Assembly (NCBI GenBank): GCA_910578645.1
Contig: CAJTQI010000004.1
Span: forward strand, 124,001 to 188,000
Direction of reading: 5' to 3'
From: an uncultured Lachnospiraceae bacterium
GTDB taxonomy: Bacteria; Bacillota; Clostridia; Lachnospirales; Lachnospiraceae
DNA length: 64,000 nt
The notes beneath the pieces are model-generated. The model did not search any database, had not been told where the DNA came from, and saw only the letters and a list, made by a program, of their open reading frames with translations. Made by a program: the position numbers and the translations under genes. How positions within the stretch are numbered: the first letter of the stretch is position 1; every line of letters begins with the position of its first letter. This document shows positions 1-10,433 of the stretch, one piece after another.

Positions 1-12
1 TATATGCGGCAT
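1..12 (-). CDS. Possible 5' end of a downstream gene, cut off by the window edge
   Basis: On the minus strand an ATG at 12-10 follows a good ribosome binding site (GGAGG, then 7 nt), and only four codons (M-P-H-I) remain before the window ends. The spacing suggests a gene following fhs, but four codons give no identity. Confidence 0.35.
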
Positions 13-89
13 ATTTATTCCTCCATGTTTTTCAAAAAAATCTGTTCCTACGCACATTCGCCGTTCCTGCAGCAAACATAACTATATAT

Positions 90-1760
90 TTAAAACAATC
101 CTGTAATCACACCGCTATCATCCACATCAATCTGGTAAGCGGCCGGTTTCTTAGGCAGCCCCGGCATCGTCATCACCGTTCCGGTAAGTGCAACCACGAA
201 CCCTGCCCCTGCGGATACATAGACTTCCCTTACGTTCATCATAAAACCTACGGGGCGTCCAAGTAAACTCGGGTCATCCGACAGGGAATACTGTGTCTTG
301 GCCATACATACAGGCAGACTTGCGAATCCCATCTCTTCCAGTTTCTTAAGTTGTTTTTGCGCCGCGGACGTATATGTCACACCGCCTGCACCGTAAATTT
401 CAGAAGCAACCATCTCTATTTTTTCCTGCAAAGAAATGTCGTCTTTGTACAAAACATGGAAATGGCTTTCCTTCTTCTCCAATGTCTCAAGCACTTTGCC
501 GGCAAGTTCCATGCCACCTGCTCCGCCCTTCTCCCAGACCTTAGAAAGTGCAAACTCACAGCCCATATCGTGACAGAACTTTTGTACATAGGCAATCTCC
601 GCATCCGTATCCGTCACAAAAGAATTTAATGTCACCACAATCGGGACACCGTACTTATGCAGATTTTCTATATGCTTTTCCAAGTTAACAATCCCGGCCT
701 GCAATGCTGCCATATTCTCTGTAGACAAATCGGCTTTTGCCACGCCGCCATTGTATTTTAAAGCCCGGACCGTGGCTACAAGCACTGCCACATCAGGCTT
801 AAGACCTGCCATACGGCACTTGATGTCAAAAAATTTCTCTGCGCCTAAGTCTGCGCCAAATCCTGCCTCCGTGATAACATAGTCGGCCATTTTCAGTGCG
901 GTCTTTGTGGCGCGGATAGAGTTACAGCCATGAGCAATATTGGCGAACGGGCCGCCATGTACAAGCGCCGGCGTATGTTCCAATGTCTGAATCAGGTTTG
1001 GTTTCATAGCGTCTTTTAACAATGCCGCCATGGCGCCTACCGCATGAAGGTCAGATGCTGTTACCGGCTCGCCCTGATAGTTATACGCGACGATAATCCT
1101 GCCAAGCCTTTCTTTTAAATCAGACATATCACGCGCCAGACAGAGAATTGCCATAATTTCGGAAGCTACTGTGATAACAAAATGGTCCTCCCTGGCCACA
1201 CCGTCCATCTTACCGCCAAGCCCGATTACAATATTTCTAAGCGCCCTGTCATTCATATCAACGCAACGCTTCCATACAACTTGTCTTTGGTCGATGCCCA
1301 GTTCGTTACCCTGTTGGATATGGTTGTCGAGAAGCGCCGCCAAGAGATTATTTGCGGATGTAATGGCATGAAAATCCCCTGTAAAATGCAGGTTTAAATC
1401 TTCCATGGGCACTACCTGTGCATAGCCGCCCCCTGCGGCGCCGCCCTTGATACCAAAGCAAGGGCCAAGAGAAGGCTCCCTGAGCGCAAGTATTGCTTTC
1501 TTGCCCATAGCGCCGAACGCCTGACCAAGTCCGATGCTCGTAGTTGTCTTTCCTTCTCCTGCGGGCGTGGGGTTGATTGCAGTCACAAGAATCAGCCGGC
1601 CGTCGGGATTGTCTTTTATCCGTTCTATGCAGGCATCCGAAATCTTTGCTTTATACTTACCGTATAATTCCAAATCATCCGGTTCTATACCGATTTTTCC
1701 GGCTACATCCACGATATTCTCCAGTACAGCTTCCTGCGCAATCTCAATATCTGTCTTCAA
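90..1760 (-). CDS. fhs: Formate--tetrahydrofolate ligase
   Basis: Makes 10-formyl-THF from formate, THF and ATP in the cytosol. It is the entry step of the methyl branch of the Wood-Ljungdahl pathway and a general C1 source. The 556-residue length is typical of the family. The P-loop [11 protein letters not shown] lies at about residues 64-74, and the conserved [19 protein letters not shown] region follows. The first codon is TTG (1760-1758) preceded by AAGGTG. No upstream ATG is in frame and the next internal Met is far inside the protein, so TTG is probably the true start. Only 35 nt separate it from ftsK, so co-transcription with ftsK is likely. Acetogenesis cannot be inferred from this gene alone because many clostridia use Fhs for C1 supply. 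Confidence 0.97.
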   Translation of the reverse strand: MKTDIEIAQEAVLENIVDVAGKIGIEPDDLELYGKYKAKISDACIERIKDNPDGRLILVTAINPTPAGEGKTTTSIGLGQAFGAMGKKAILALREPSLGPCFGIKGGAAGGGYAQVVPMEDLNLHFTGDFHAITSANNLLAALLDNHIQQGNELGIDQRQVVWKRCVDMNDRALRNIVIGLGGKMDGVAREDHFVITVASEIMAILCLARDMSDLKERLGRIIVAYNYQGEPVTASDLHAVGAMAALLKDAMKPNLIQTLEHTPALVHGGPFANIAHGCNSIRATKTALKMADYVITEAGFGADLGAEKFFDIKCRMAGLKPDVAVLVATVRALKYNGGVAKADLSTENMAALQAGIVNLEKHIENLHKYGVPIVVTLNSFVTDTDAEIAYVQKFCHDMGCEFALSKVWEKGGAGGMELAGKVLETLEKKESHFHVLYKDDISLQEKIEMVASEIYGAGGVTYTSAAQKQLKKLEEMGFASLPVCMAKTQYSLSDDPSLLGRPVGFMMNVREVYVSAGAGFVVALTGTVMTMPGLPKKPAAYQIDVDDSGVITGLF

Positions 1761-1795
1761 ATCCGCACCTTGCCTTTCTTCTATCCATGTAAATG

Positions 1796-4555
1796 TTATA
1801 TGGTTTCTTCCACAAACTGTTCAAACGCTTCCGCAGACATAAGGACTTTACGGGGTTTTGTCCCCTCTTCTTCCCCTACTACGCCTGCCTCACACAATTG
1901 GTCCATGATACGTGCCGCCCTGTTGAAGCCAATCTTAAACACACGCTGTAACATGCCGATGGAAGCTTTGTCTTTGTCGATAATAAACCTTCCCGCCTCC
2001 GCAAAGTATTGGTCATACGCAGCGTTGTTTTCACCGCCAGGCGCAGCGCCTCCCGTGCCGGTTCCCATGCTCTTAATCTGTTCTTCCACATCGTCGCTGT
2101 AAACATTGCCGATGGCCTGGTTTTTCAGGAAATCCACTACATCTCCAACTTCCTTATCCGAGACAAAAGCTCCCTGCACCCGGGCAGGTTTCGGATATCC
2201 CTGGGGATAAAAGAGCATGTCACCTTTGCCCAAAAGCTTCTCGGCGCCTACCATATCCAAAATCGTCCTTGAGTCCACGCCGCTGGACACGGCGAAGGCT
2301 ACGCGGCTGGGCATATTGGCCTTAATCAGACCGGTAATGACATCCACGGAAGGACGCTGTGTGGCAATAATCAGATGAATGCCGCAAGCACGTGCAAGCT
2401 GTGCCAGACGACAGATAGATTCTTCTACTTCACCCGGAGCTACCATCATCAAATCGGCAAGCTCATCCACAATAATCAGAATCTGCGGCAATTTGGCCGG
2501 AGCCTGCTGGTCTCCGGATTTACGAATTTCTTCGACTTTTTTGTTATATCCTTTCAAATCACGGACATTAAAATCAGCAAATTTCTTATAACGGTCATTC
2601 ATCTCCGCAACACCCCAATGAAGTGCGCCTGCCGCCTTCTTCGGGTCCGTAACCACGGGGATGAGTAAGTGGGGAATACCGTTATAGACGCTTAATTCCA
2701 CGACCTTCGGGTCAACCATAATCATCTTCACGTCTTCCGGTTTCGCCTTATACAAAATACCCATAATAATCGTATTGATGCAGACAGATTTACCTGAGCC
2801 CGTGGAGCCGGCAATCAACATATGAGGCATCTTGGCAATGTCCGCCACCACAATCTTACCGCCGATATCTTTACCTACCGCAAAAGCAAGGTTTGACGGA
2901 AACTCTTTAAATTCTTTGGACTCTGCCAATTCACGGAACCCGACGGCTGTATTCTCCTTGTTGGGCACTTCTATGCCCACCGCCGCTTTGCCGGGAATCG
3001 GCGCTTCGATACGGATATCCGTGGCCGCCAGGTTCAGTTTGATATCATCGGTAAGCCCAACGATTTTGCTCACTTTCACTCCCTGGTCCGGCTGTAACTC
3101 ATAGCGTGTTACGGAAGGTCCCTGGCTGATATCGGTGATTGTCACTTTAACCCCGAAAGTGCTGAGCGTCTGCTGAAGCCGCATAGCCGTTTCCTTCAGT
3201 TCTTTGGCCGAATCGCCGTTATTCTTGCCGCTTCCCTTGGCCAGAAGCGCGTATGGTGGAAACTTGTATGGTTTATCGGCTTTAACGCCGCTCTCAGGCA
3301 TCGGTTTTGCAATATCGGCAGTTGTCCGCTCCGAAGTATTGTCCGATATATCCGCCACCTTTGAATTGTCATATGCCTGCCGGCTCTTGCCTGCCGCTGC
3401 CCTATCCATATCAGGTGTCATGGTATTGTCTGACACAGAATCCGGCTCATCAAAATCCTCACTGTAAGAGGGCAAGGTATTAGACAAATCATTCTCATCT
3501 GCCTGTTCTCTTGACATGTATGGTGTCACATCATCTGCCGCTCCCTGGATGCGGATTTCATCCAGGGCGTCGGAATCGTTTTCTATGTAATGATAGGAAT
3601 GGGCATCCCGTACCGGTTGGGCAAAAACCTGCCCATCTGTTTCTTCCTCTTCTATATGTAAGGTAATCTCATGGATATCGTCGCGGACTTTCTCCGCCGC
3701 CACCGTATCCCGTTCTTTGTTCTTATTTAGCGCCGTATCCATCATGACGCCGGATACTTTCTTATCCATACGAAGAATTTTCTCGTTCTCAAGCTCTTCT
3801 TCCCTCTGCCTGCGTCGTTCTTCTTCCATGGCACGTTTTTCTTCCACAGCGCGCCTTCTCTCCATGGCACGTTCCCTGCGGTATGCCGCATCCTCCATGG
3901 AACGCTCGTACACCCGCCTGCCTTGTTTGGTGACGCCGCCGATAAAAGATTTCTCTGTGACCACGACCATACAGATAATGCCAAGAACAAGAACGGCTAA
4001 CACCGTGCCCACCATCCCAAGGAACTTGTAGGACAGATATGCCAGCGAACCTGCGATAATGCCTCCGCCATTGCGGTTCTCGCTGCACCGCAGGTAAATC
4101 TCTTTCACCTGGTAACTCTCTGTCTGTGCAAGCTGTGCACTGAACAGTTCACAGACGACACCGACCAGGGCAAACAGGACAACGCCAGCGACTAGCTTCC
4201 TGGCCGCTATAGTACTTCCCGTATTGGACATGCCAAAAGCAATCGCCAGGAAAATGATAACCGGGGCAATATAAGCCGTCAATCCAAATATACCGAACAT
4301 TACACCGCTGACTACATTACCTGCCTTGCCCACCACACCGAAATTACACAGAAATAATATAATTGCTAAAGCAAGAAATATAATCAAAAGGATTTCATTG
4401 CGAATTGCTACATCCATAGGTTGAGACTGTACCGTCCTGCTCCTTGCGCCACCCTGTTTTCTTGTCTGTGTCTGTCTGCTTCTGCCTGTATTTCTATTTG
4501 AAGTTGTTGTTTTTTTCTTTGCGGAAGAACCGTTTCCTCCCTGCCTAGATGCCAT
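1796..4555 (-). CDS. ftsK: DNA translocase FtsK/SpoIIIE
   Basis: Septum-anchored, ATP-driven double-stranded DNA pump that clears chromosome from the closing division or sporulation septum. The 919-residue protein has a basic Ser/Thr/Gln-rich N-terminus, about four membrane segments (residues ~50-205), a long charged, acidic linker (~205-430), and the motor domain with Walker A GSTGSGKS near residue 585. The C-terminal winged-helix gamma domain (~850-919) reads DNA orientation. The start is supported by GGAGG 7 nt upstream of ATG. Whether it acts as vegetative FtsK or sporulation SpoIIIE cannot be told from one gene. The acidic linker is long and poorly conserved, which is normal for the family. 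Confidence 0.96.
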   Translation of the reverse strand: MASRQGGNGSSAKKKTTTSNRNTGRSRQTQTRKQGGARSRTVQSQPMDVAIRNEILLIIFLALAIILFLCNFGVVGKAGNVVSGVMFGIFGLTAYIAPVIIFLAIAFGMSNTGSTIAARKLVAGVVLFALVGVVCELFSAQLAQTESYQVKEIYLRCSENRNGGGIIAGSLAYLSYKFLGMVGTVLAVLVLGIICMVVVTEKSFIGGVTKQGRRVYERSMEDAAYRRERAMERRRAVEEKRAMEEERRRQREEELENEKILRMDKKVSGVMMDTALNKNKERDTVAAEKVRDDIHEITLHIEEEETDGQVFAQPVRDAHSYHYIENDSDALDEIRIQGAADDVTPYMSREQADENDLSNTLPSYSEDFDEPDSVSDNTMTPDMDRAAAGKSRQAYDNSKVADISDNTSERTTADIAKPMPESGVKADKPYKFPPYALLAKGSGKNNGDSAKELKETAMRLQQTLSTFGVKVTITDISQGPSVTRYELQPDQGVKVSKIVGLTDDIKLNLAATDIRIEAPIPGKAAVGIEVPNKENTAVGFRELAESKEFKEFPSNLAFAVGKDIGGKIVVADIAKMPHMLIAGSTGSGKSVCINTIIMGILYKAKPEDVKMIMVDPKVVELSVYNGIPHLLIPVVTDPKKAAGALHWGVAEMNDRYKKFADFNVRDLKGYNKKVEEIRKSGDQQAPAKLPQILIIVDELADLMMVAPGEVEESICRLAQLARACGIHLIIATQRPSVDVITGLIKANMPSRVAFAVSSGVDSRTILDMVGAEKLLGKGDMLFYPQGYPKPARVQGAFVSDKEVGDVVDFLKNQAIGNVYSDDVEEQIKSMGTGTGGAAPGGENNAAYDQYFAEAGRFIIDKDKASIGMLQRVFKIGFNRAARIMDQLCEAGVVGEEEGTKPRKVLMSAEAFEQFVEETI

Positions 4556-4597
4556 TTCAATGCCTCCTGAGCCACTACCCGTAATATGACTCAGTAT

Positions 4598-4626
4598 AGT
4601 ATAGCATTTTCATTTTCGCTTGTCAT
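4598..4626 (-). promoter_or_regulatory. Predicted sigma-A promoter of ftsK
   Basis: Minus-strand ATGACA (4626-4621), a 17-bp spacer and TATACT (4603-4598). The -35 box overlaps the tepA stop codon, so ftsK-fhs can be expressed independently of tepA. A second, overlapping TATACT lies at 4598-4593. Confidence 0.55.
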
Positions 4627-5444
4627 CCTTTATTTCTTTTATCCACCATGTCATGAAGCTTCGCAACGGCATCCTTGATTCCACCCACTTCACAGATAAT
4701 GCCTTCTTCCACCGCCTCATTTCCCACAAGGATTGTACCTACATCTTTCGTGAGAATACCGGTTTCCATCATCAATCCTTCCAGCCTGGACTTTGCTATT
4801 TTACAGTGTTCACAGACAAATCCTGTGATACGGTTTTGAATCTGCCGGAAATAATCAAATGTCTGTTGTACCCCGATTACCATGCCGTTTAAACGTACCG
4901 GATGAATTACCATGGTTCCTGTAGGCACAATATAAGAATAATCTGTGCTGACTGCGATAGGGACACCGATTGAATGGCTTCCTCCAAGCACCAGTGAAAC
5001 AGTGGGCTTACTTAAAGACGCAATCATTTCCGCAATAGCAAGTCCTGCCTCCACATCACCGCCCATTGTATTAAGAAGAATCAGCACACCGTCAATATCC
5101 TTACTGTCCTCGATAGCCGCTAGTTGAGGAAGTATATGCTCATATTTTGTTGTCTTAGATGTACTGCTCAAGTTGTCATGCCCTTCGATTTCACCGATAA
5201 TTGTGATTAAATGTATCTTATGGTGCGCATCATTCTCATCTAACGTAATTTGTCCGACTTCCTCAATCCGTTCATCCCTATGTTTCTCTTTATCCTGTCT
5301 ATGCTCTTCGGCTTCTCTCTTTTCTTCTTTAGAATTTTTGTTATCCTTGTTATCTTTTCCGCTGTTTTTATTGTTATCTTTATGATTGCTAGTGTTATCT
5401 TTATTCATTTCCTTATTATTTTTGCTGTTTTCTTTATTTCCCAT
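4623..5444 (-). CDS. tepA: ClpP-like serine protease of the TepA family
   Basis: Crotonase/ClpP-fold protease related to Bacillus TepA (YmfB), which has been linked to protein translocation and spore-associated functions. The ClpP-like core spans about residues 70-265, with GGDVEAGLAIAEMI and the nucleophile region LGGSHSIGVPIAVS (~residue 155). The first ~65 residues are very unusual, consisting almost only of Lys, Asn, Asp, Glu and Ser, and look disordered. Two consecutive ATGs follow GGAGG. The second (5444) has the better spacing of 6 nt. No signal peptide is visible. It lies immediately upstream of ftsK, the order seen in many Firmicutes. Confidence 0.88.
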   Translation of the reverse strand: MGNKENSKNNKEMNKDNTSNHKDNNKNSGKDNKDNKNSKEEKREAEEHRQDKEKHRDERIEEVGQITLDENDAHHKIHLITIIGEIEGHDNLSSTSKTTKYEHILPQLAAIEDSKDIDGVLILLNTMGGDVEAGLAIAEMIASLSKPTVSLVLGGSHSIGVPIAVSTDYSYIVPTGTMVIHPVRLNGMVIGVQQTFDYFRQIQNRITGFVCEHCKIAKSRLEGLMMETGILTKDVGTILVGNEAVEEGIICEVGGIKDAVAKLHDMVDKRNKG

Positions 5445-5490
5445 CATAAACCTCCGGCCAAATATAAATTACACATGTTCTAAATACCAA

Positions 5491-5532
5491 AAAAGAAAAA
5501 GGAATCACAAATGTTATTCTACGTGATTCCTT
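5491..5532 (-). terminator. Intrinsic terminator after the 5600-7387 gene
   Basis: Minus-strand stem of 10 bp (AAGGAATCAC / GTGATTCCTT) followed by a TTTTTCTTTTTT run. It separates the membrane-protein gene from tepA. Confidence 0.8.
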
Positions 5533-5599
5533 CTTAGTCTGTGCCGTTTTATGGCAGTTTATGCATTATATATTATCAAACATGTTGTGGTAGTTTTCG

Positions 5600-7387
5600 T
5601 TAATGAATATCAAAATCATCATTTTCTGAAATTTCCATATCATATTTCATATCGTCTTCCGCCACTGTATACTGATAGTCCATCTCCTTCTTTACATGCT
5701 TTTTAGGCAGAGGCAACGGATTCTCAATGAAACGGGGTTTTGGGCTTTGTTCCGCAGTCAACTCCTCATAGCTTACAGGCGCCGGCTCGTCCAGAATATC
5801 TTCATCCTTCCATAAACCTTGTGTATTCTGCTCATGGACTGTTTTGGTGTGTAAACAGGTTTCTTGTCCTTCCCACGCTTCCGGCATTTGCTGTATATCA
5901 TCAGGCGTTGCCGCATTTTGCTGGTTCACACTTTGTACTGTCTGGGAAATCTCCGTAGGCACTGTGGATACGTCATTTTCAGTTTTCTCCACTTCTTGTG
6001 CAGAAAAATTGATTTCTTCAATCATTTCCTGCATAAGCTGTACTTTACCGCCGAACACGCAATTCTGCAGTCCCAATCCGGCCAATACGCTCCATATATA
6101 TAAGGAAAAAAGTCCGTAAGCGTGGACACCAAGTACGGCCATCGGGGTTGGGGCCGCCAGGATACAGACTAACAGCCACAGCATATAGTTCTGCTCCTTA
6201 TCACTTCTGAAAAACTCAAAGACAAGAAACGCGGCAAGAATTACCAGAATGCCGCTCACATAAATATCCCATATATAGGGATACATAATCTTATATCCAA
6301 AAGTCTGTGTATTATAAATATGAAGTGTAATCCATGATTCTACATGCTCCGACAGACTCATTCCCTGCGCATATGCTGCAATACCTGCTGTGCTGCCCCA
6401 GCCCAAGGCACATGCAACAACAGTAGTTATGATAACTGCAACGTTCATTTTCACAGAGTTACAGACAGGCTCTCCTTCCTGTACAGTCTTCTTGCCTGTA
6501 GCAATTGCCACAATAAAAATAAGTATGGTAACAGCTGTTATATCCAAATAAGCAAGTATACCGATAACGGCTCCCGTCCCTGCAGCTCCCGCTATTGCCA
6601 TAAGTTTAACAAATTGGTTCGCGCAGTAATCTTTCACAAAACTTACCACAATCAACATACCAATCATATACAAATCGAAGAAAAACCATTCCGGGCTAAA
6701 CTGTGTAAGCATACGCAGACAGCTTGGGGAATAAGCAAGATACAGAAGTACCATACACGCCGGCAGCCTTCCGGCAAGTTTCCGTGTGGTTGCATATGCA
6801 AGTCCCAAACCAATGATTTGCAGGATAACTTGCAAAATAATTGCCGATGCAAGTTTATTTCCGAGGAAAGACATTACCGCAGACAGGCATATCACATATA
6901 AATATGCCGCCCCATAAGCAATAAACGGCACGGGGCCTTCCGTCGTGACCATAGCCAGGTCATAATATTCCGTACCACTCACATAATTAAGAAGGAACTG
7001 CTCATCCTCAATCATTGAAATGCTTGTCCTGGCGCCGTCAATACGAAGAATAATTCCACCCGTTATGGAAATTAATGCCACGAGGCATTCAGCCAACTGA
7101 ACCATATGTCTTTTCCACACATATTTTTTTGCGATTTTGCCTGCAAAAATCCTGACTGCCCAATATAATACCAGGACAGCCGGAATGGTAAGAAGCCCCA
7201 GATAAGGCAATATACCGCGCGGAATCCCGGCGAGCGGAGATATGATGGTATCTGGGAAGCCTTTTGCATAGGGTATGCCGGCCAGATAAGATGCCCATAC
7301 GTTGCCGGCCTGTGCAAGCAGTATAACACATACAATGCTGTACAATACCCATAATACGTAGCCAAACCACGTTTTACGATAAACCAT
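5600..7387 (-). CDS. Polytopic membrane protein of unknown function, possibly GT-C glycosyltransferase-like
   Basis: About 595 residues. Roughly the first 430 form about a dozen hydrophobic segments, followed by a soluble acidic tail of ~160 residues rich in Glu, Gln and Pro. The layout of long membrane core plus periplasmic-side loops resembles GT-C/PMT-like lipid-linked sugar transferases, but I see no diagnostic DD or DE motif that I can place with confidence. The longest frame begins at TTG (7393). An ATG two codons later (7387) is better placed behind GAGGAA. It starts only 27 nt after metY ends and may be co-transcribed with it. A terminator lies downstream. Confidence 0.75.
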   Translation of the reverse strand: MVYRKTWFGYVLWVLYSIVCVILLAQAGNVWASYLAGIPYAKGFPDTIISPLAGIPRGILPYLGLLTIPAVLVLYWAVRIFAGKIAKKYVWKRHMVQLAECLVALISITGGIILRIDGARTSISMIEDEQFLLNYVSGTEYYDLAMVTTEGPVPFIAYGAAYLYVICLSAVMSFLGNKLASAIILQVILQIIGLGLAYATTRKLAGRLPACMVLLYLAYSPSCLRMLTQFSPEWFFFDLYMIGMLIVVSFVKDYCANQFVKLMAIAGAAGTGAVIGILAYLDITAVTILIFIVAIATGKKTVQEGEPVCNSVKMNVAVIITTVVACALGWGSTAGIAAYAQGMSLSEHVESWITLHIYNTQTFGYKIMYPYIWDIYVSGILVILAAFLVFEFFRSDKEQNYMLWLLVCILAAPTPMAVLGVHAYGLFSLYIWSVLAGLGLQNCVFGGKVQLMQEMIEEINFSAQEVEKTENDVSTVPTEISQTVQSVNQQNAATPDDIQQMPEAWEGQETCLHTKTVHEQNTQGLWKDEDILDEPAPVSYEELTAEQSPKPRFIENPLPLPKKHVKKEMDYQYTVAEDDMKYDMEISENDDFDIH

Positions 7388-7414
7388 AATCAAATTCCTC
7401 TGTATCCTTCTTCT

Positions 7415-8701
7415 CTACTCTATTTTCGATAACGCCTGTTCTAAATCTGCAACGATATCATCCACATGCTCAATGCCTACTGAGAGTCTGATTAAATCGG
7501 ACGCAACACCTGCTTCTTTCAGTTGTTCTTCGTTCATCTGCCTATGTGTATGGCTGGCAGGATGAAGCACGCTTGTGCGCGCATCCGCAACATGTGTTAC
7601 GATTGAAGCAAGCTCTAAACAATCCATCATCCTGGAGGCCGCTTCCCTGCCTCCTTTTAAACCGAAGGAAATGACACCGCATGTACCCTTTGGCATATAT
7701 TTCCTGGCCATATCATAATACCTGTTACTTTTAAGTCCCGGATAATTTACCCATGCAACCTTACTATGCTGCTCCAAAAATTCTGCCACTTTCTGTGCAT
7801 TATAGCAATGCCTCTCCATCCGCAGCGGTAATGTTTCAAGTCCCACATTCAAAAGAAAAGCGTTCTGAGGTGACTGGATGGAACCAAGGTCACGCATCAA
7901 TTGGCTTGTCGCTTTCGTGATATAGGCCGCCTTGCCAAACTTCTCCGTATATGTGATGCCATGATAGGATTCATCAGGCGTACACAGCCCAGGATATTTA
8001 TCCGGGTAAGCGCTCCAGTCAAAATTACCGGAATCAACAATACAACCGCCTACTGCCATGGCATGTCCATCCATGTACTTGGTGGTAGAATGTATGACAA
8101 TGTCCGCACCCCATTTAAAGGGATTGCAGTTTATCGGTGTGGCAAAAGTATTATCCACAATCAAAGGCACTTGATGGTTATGTGCAGCCTGCGCAAATTT
8201 CTCAATGTCAAGCACCACCAACGCAGGATTTGCAATCGTCTCAGCAAAAACACATTTTGTGTTGGGCCTAAACGCCTTCTCGAGCTCCTTGGCCGGAGCG
8301 TCAGGGTCCACCACCGTACATGTAATGCCCATTTTCTTCATAGTACATGTAATCAGGTTAAAAGTTCCCCCATATACGGTGGAGGACAATACCACATGGT
8401 CACCCGCCTCGCAGATGTTGAAGACGGCATAATAACACGCCGCCTGTCCGGAAGAAGTTAACATGGCTGCCACGCCGCCTTCCAGCTCACAAATTTTGGC
8501 TGCCACACAGTCGTTTGTCGGATTTTGTAGCCTGCTGTAGAAATATCCGCTTTCTTCCAAATCGAACAGTCTGCCCATCTGTTCCGAAGATTCGTATTTG
8601 AAAGTCGTACTCTGGTAAACCGGCAGTATACGCGGCTCTCCATTCTTCGGCTGCCATCCCGATTGTATACATATGGTTTCTTTCTTGTACGCTCTGCCCA
8701 T
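7415..8701 (-). CDS. metY: O-acetylhomoserine aminocarboxypropyltransferase (sulfhydrylase)
   Basis: PLP enzyme of the Cys/Met-metabolism family. It joins sulfide (or methanethiol) to O-acetylhomoserine to give homocysteine (or methionine). The 428-residue length, the FKYESSEQMGRLFDLEESG-type N-terminal region, the substrate-pocket motif YSRLQNPT and the lysine in HSTTKYMDGH (~208) that would hold PLP are all typical. The start follows AAGGAT. No SAM riboswitch or S-box is evident in the 93 nt upstream. Cystathionine gamma-synthase or lyase paralogues are alternatives, but the length and the ~50-residue extension favour MetY. Confidence 0.93.
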   Translation of the reverse strand: MGRAYKKETICIQSGWQPKNGEPRILPVYQSTTFKYESSEQMGRLFDLEESGYFYSRLQNPTNDCVAAKICELEGGVAAMLTSSGQAACYYAVFNICEAGDHVVLSSTVYGGTFNLITCTMKKMGITCTVVDPDAPAKELEKAFRPNTKCVFAETIANPALVVLDIEKFAQAAHNHQVPLIVDNTFATPINCNPFKWGADIVIHSTTKYMDGHAMAVGGCIVDSGNFDWSAYPDKYPGLCTPDESYHGITYTEKFGKAAYITKATSQLMRDLGSIQSPQNAFLLNVGLETLPLRMERHCYNAQKVAEFLEQHSKVAWVNYPGLKSNRYYDMARKYMPKGTCGVISFGLKGGREAASRMMDCLELASIVTHVADARTSVLHPASHTHRQMNEEQLKEAGVASDLIRLSVGIEHVDDIVADLEQALSKIE

Positions 8702-8794
8702 CTTTTATCCTTCTTTCCTTATTTCTAGGTCAGTGTATTACGCCGGATATCAATATGTTTACGTTGTATGAAACAGACGCTTGATAATCAGGCA

Positions 8795-9595
8795 TCACTG
8801 CTTATGCCTGTCCGTCACCATGTATTCCTCTTTCAGTTCCTCTATCATAGCCTCATATAGATTCCTGCATTTCTCGTTCTCATTGTTTTCCACAAATGAC
8901 ACACACTTACTGATATAGGTATCCCATAAGTACAAATATTTTTCCCCAGGGGAAGCCTCCCTGGCGATTCTTTTCACTATGGTAGGGGCAATATCATAAT
9001 ATTCCCTAATTAGGGTATCACCCTCTTCTATGTGCAACAAATATTCATCCCTGTACCGCTTCATCAATGTAAGTTCCCGGCAGTCCTGGGGTTTCTTCAG
9101 TCCCTGGCATACAGCCGTGGTGACAAAACACAGTTTATGCTTGAATCCCGACTGAACCGACTCATAGTCGGCCGCCTGGATGCGCTGGCCAAAACATTCC
9201 TCCCATTTATCTGAAATGACGGCGGTAAGCCGGTACATCTCCTCTTCCCGTCCTCCGCAACGCCTCTGGTAGGCAATCATCGCAGGAAAGAAATAGGATA
9301 CCATGTAAAGGTTTATGTTTAGACGTATATTTTCCTTCTTAGCCCTGCCCTTAGCAGCATCAAGCTGCTCCTGTGCCGCCGCTGCCAGGCATTGTGCCAC
9401 CTCTGCCCCATTCTTTTCCCGCAGTGTATCGTTTCCCTCCCAAATATCAGCCAACATGCGCCATATATGCGCATTATCCTGTACATATTTCTGGAAAGAT
9501 GCACTGTATGTTTCCTTGCTAAACTCCGCAACCCGCTCCGACGCCTGTTCCAACATACCGGCGATTTGCTCCAGCTCTTTCTTATCCATCTGCAT
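8795..9595 (-). CDS. CFI-box-CTERM protein of unknown function
   Basis: Soluble 266-residue protein. The N-terminal ~140 residues are helical and charged without a recognised domain. The C-terminal half carries CFVTTAVC at ~155, then PQDCRELTLMKRYRDEYLL and a GDTLIREYYDIAPTIVKRI-like segment. Together these match the widespread CFI-box C-terminal domain, named from its Cys-Phe-Ile start, whose function is unknown. The paired cysteines CxxxxxxC and PxDC could bind metal or form disulfides (inference). Two close ATGs (9595, 9589) are possible starts. It lies 18 nt after the yebC stop, suggesting a yebC-CFI operon. Confidence 0.75.
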   Translation of the reverse strand: MQMDKKELEQIAGMLEQASERVAEFSKETYSASFQKYVQDNAHIWRMLADIWEGNDTLREKNGAEVAQCLAAAAQEQLDAAKGRAKKENIRLNINLYMVSYFFPAMIAYQRRCGGREEEMYRLTAVISDKWEECFGQRIQAADYESVQSGFKHKLCFVTTAVCQGLKKPQDCRELTLMKRYRDEYLLHIEEGDTLIREYYDIAPTIVKRIAREASPGEKYLYLWDTYISKCVSFVENNENEKCRNLYEAMIEELKEEYMVTDRHKQ

Positions 9596-9613
9596 TACCT
9601 GCTTTTCACAAAA

Positions 9614-10342
9614 TTACTCGTCCCAGTTATGATATACCGCCTGCACATCGTCATCGTCTTCCAACAGGTCAAGAGTCTTCTGCAGGTTCTTGATTGCCGT
9701 CTCGTCAGTCAATTCCACCCAATTTTGCGGAATCATGGTAACTTCGGAAGACACGGGTACTACCCCTGCTTCTTTTAACGCCGCATCCACTTCGCTCCAC
9801 TGCTCAGGCCCTGTATAGACTTCAAAACAGTCGTCTTCTTCCGAAAAGTCTTCAGCCCCGGCATCAAGGGCCAACATCATCAAATCGTCCGCCTCCATGG
9901 CGCATTCTTCCTTGTCGATGATAATTAACCCTTTCTTGTCGAACATAAAAGAAACGCATCCCGGTGTGCCTACGTTGCCCTGTCCTTTTGTAAAAGCGCT
10001 TCGCACATTCGCCGCAGTCCTGTTTTGGTTATCAGTCAGTGCATCCACGATAATCGCGATGCCGTTTGGTCCATATCCTTCATAGGTTACATATTTATAG
10101 TTGACGTTACCGCCTTCACCGGCCGCTTTCTTGATGCCTCTGTCAATGGTATCGTTGGGCATATTGTTTGCCTTCGCCTTGGCAATTACCTGCGCCAGCT
10201 TAAAGTTATTGGCCGGGTCCGGCCCGCCTTCTTTGACGGCCACCGCAATTTCCCTGCCGATAATCGTGAAAATCTTGCCTTTTGCGGCATCGTTTTTCTC
10301 TTTTTTATGCTTTATGTTTGCAAATTTAGAATGTCCTGACAT
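9614..10342 (-). CDS. yebC: YebC/PmpR family regulator
   Basis: Cytosolic three-domain protein of the TACO1/YebC family. It was long annotated as a transcriptional regulator and has more recently been linked to translation of difficult (proline-rich) stretches. The N-terminus MSGHSKFANIKHKKEKNDAA is the family signature. The segment NNMPNDTIDRGIKKA and the acidic C-terminus ending DDDVQAVYHNWDE also fit. Length is 242 residues. The start is supported by AAGGAG 8 nt upstream. It follows the CNNM/CBS gene after 91 nt. Confidence 0.95.
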   Translation of the reverse strand: MSGHSKFANIKHKKEKNDAAKGKIFTIIGREIAVAVKEGGPDPANNFKLAQVIAKAKANNMPNDTIDRGIKKAAGEGGNVNYKYVTYEGYGPNGIAIIVDALTDNQNRTAANVRSAFTKGQGNVGTPGCVSFMFDKKGLIIIDKEECAMEADDLMMLALDAGAEDFSEEDDCFEVYTGPEQWSEVDAALKEAGVVPVSSEVTMIPQNWVELTDETAIKNLQKTLDLLEDDDDVQAVYHNWDE

Positions 10343-10433
10343 CTGTTAGTCTCCTTTGTCTTCTCATAAATTATCAATTATTTATCATAGCATCTTTTTG
10401 AGCTCTGTTCAACAATTTTCCTTCTGGGGCAAT

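Noticed and set aside
7901..8461. 186-residue frame antisense to metY
   Set aside because: Opposite-strand artefact; no start signal.
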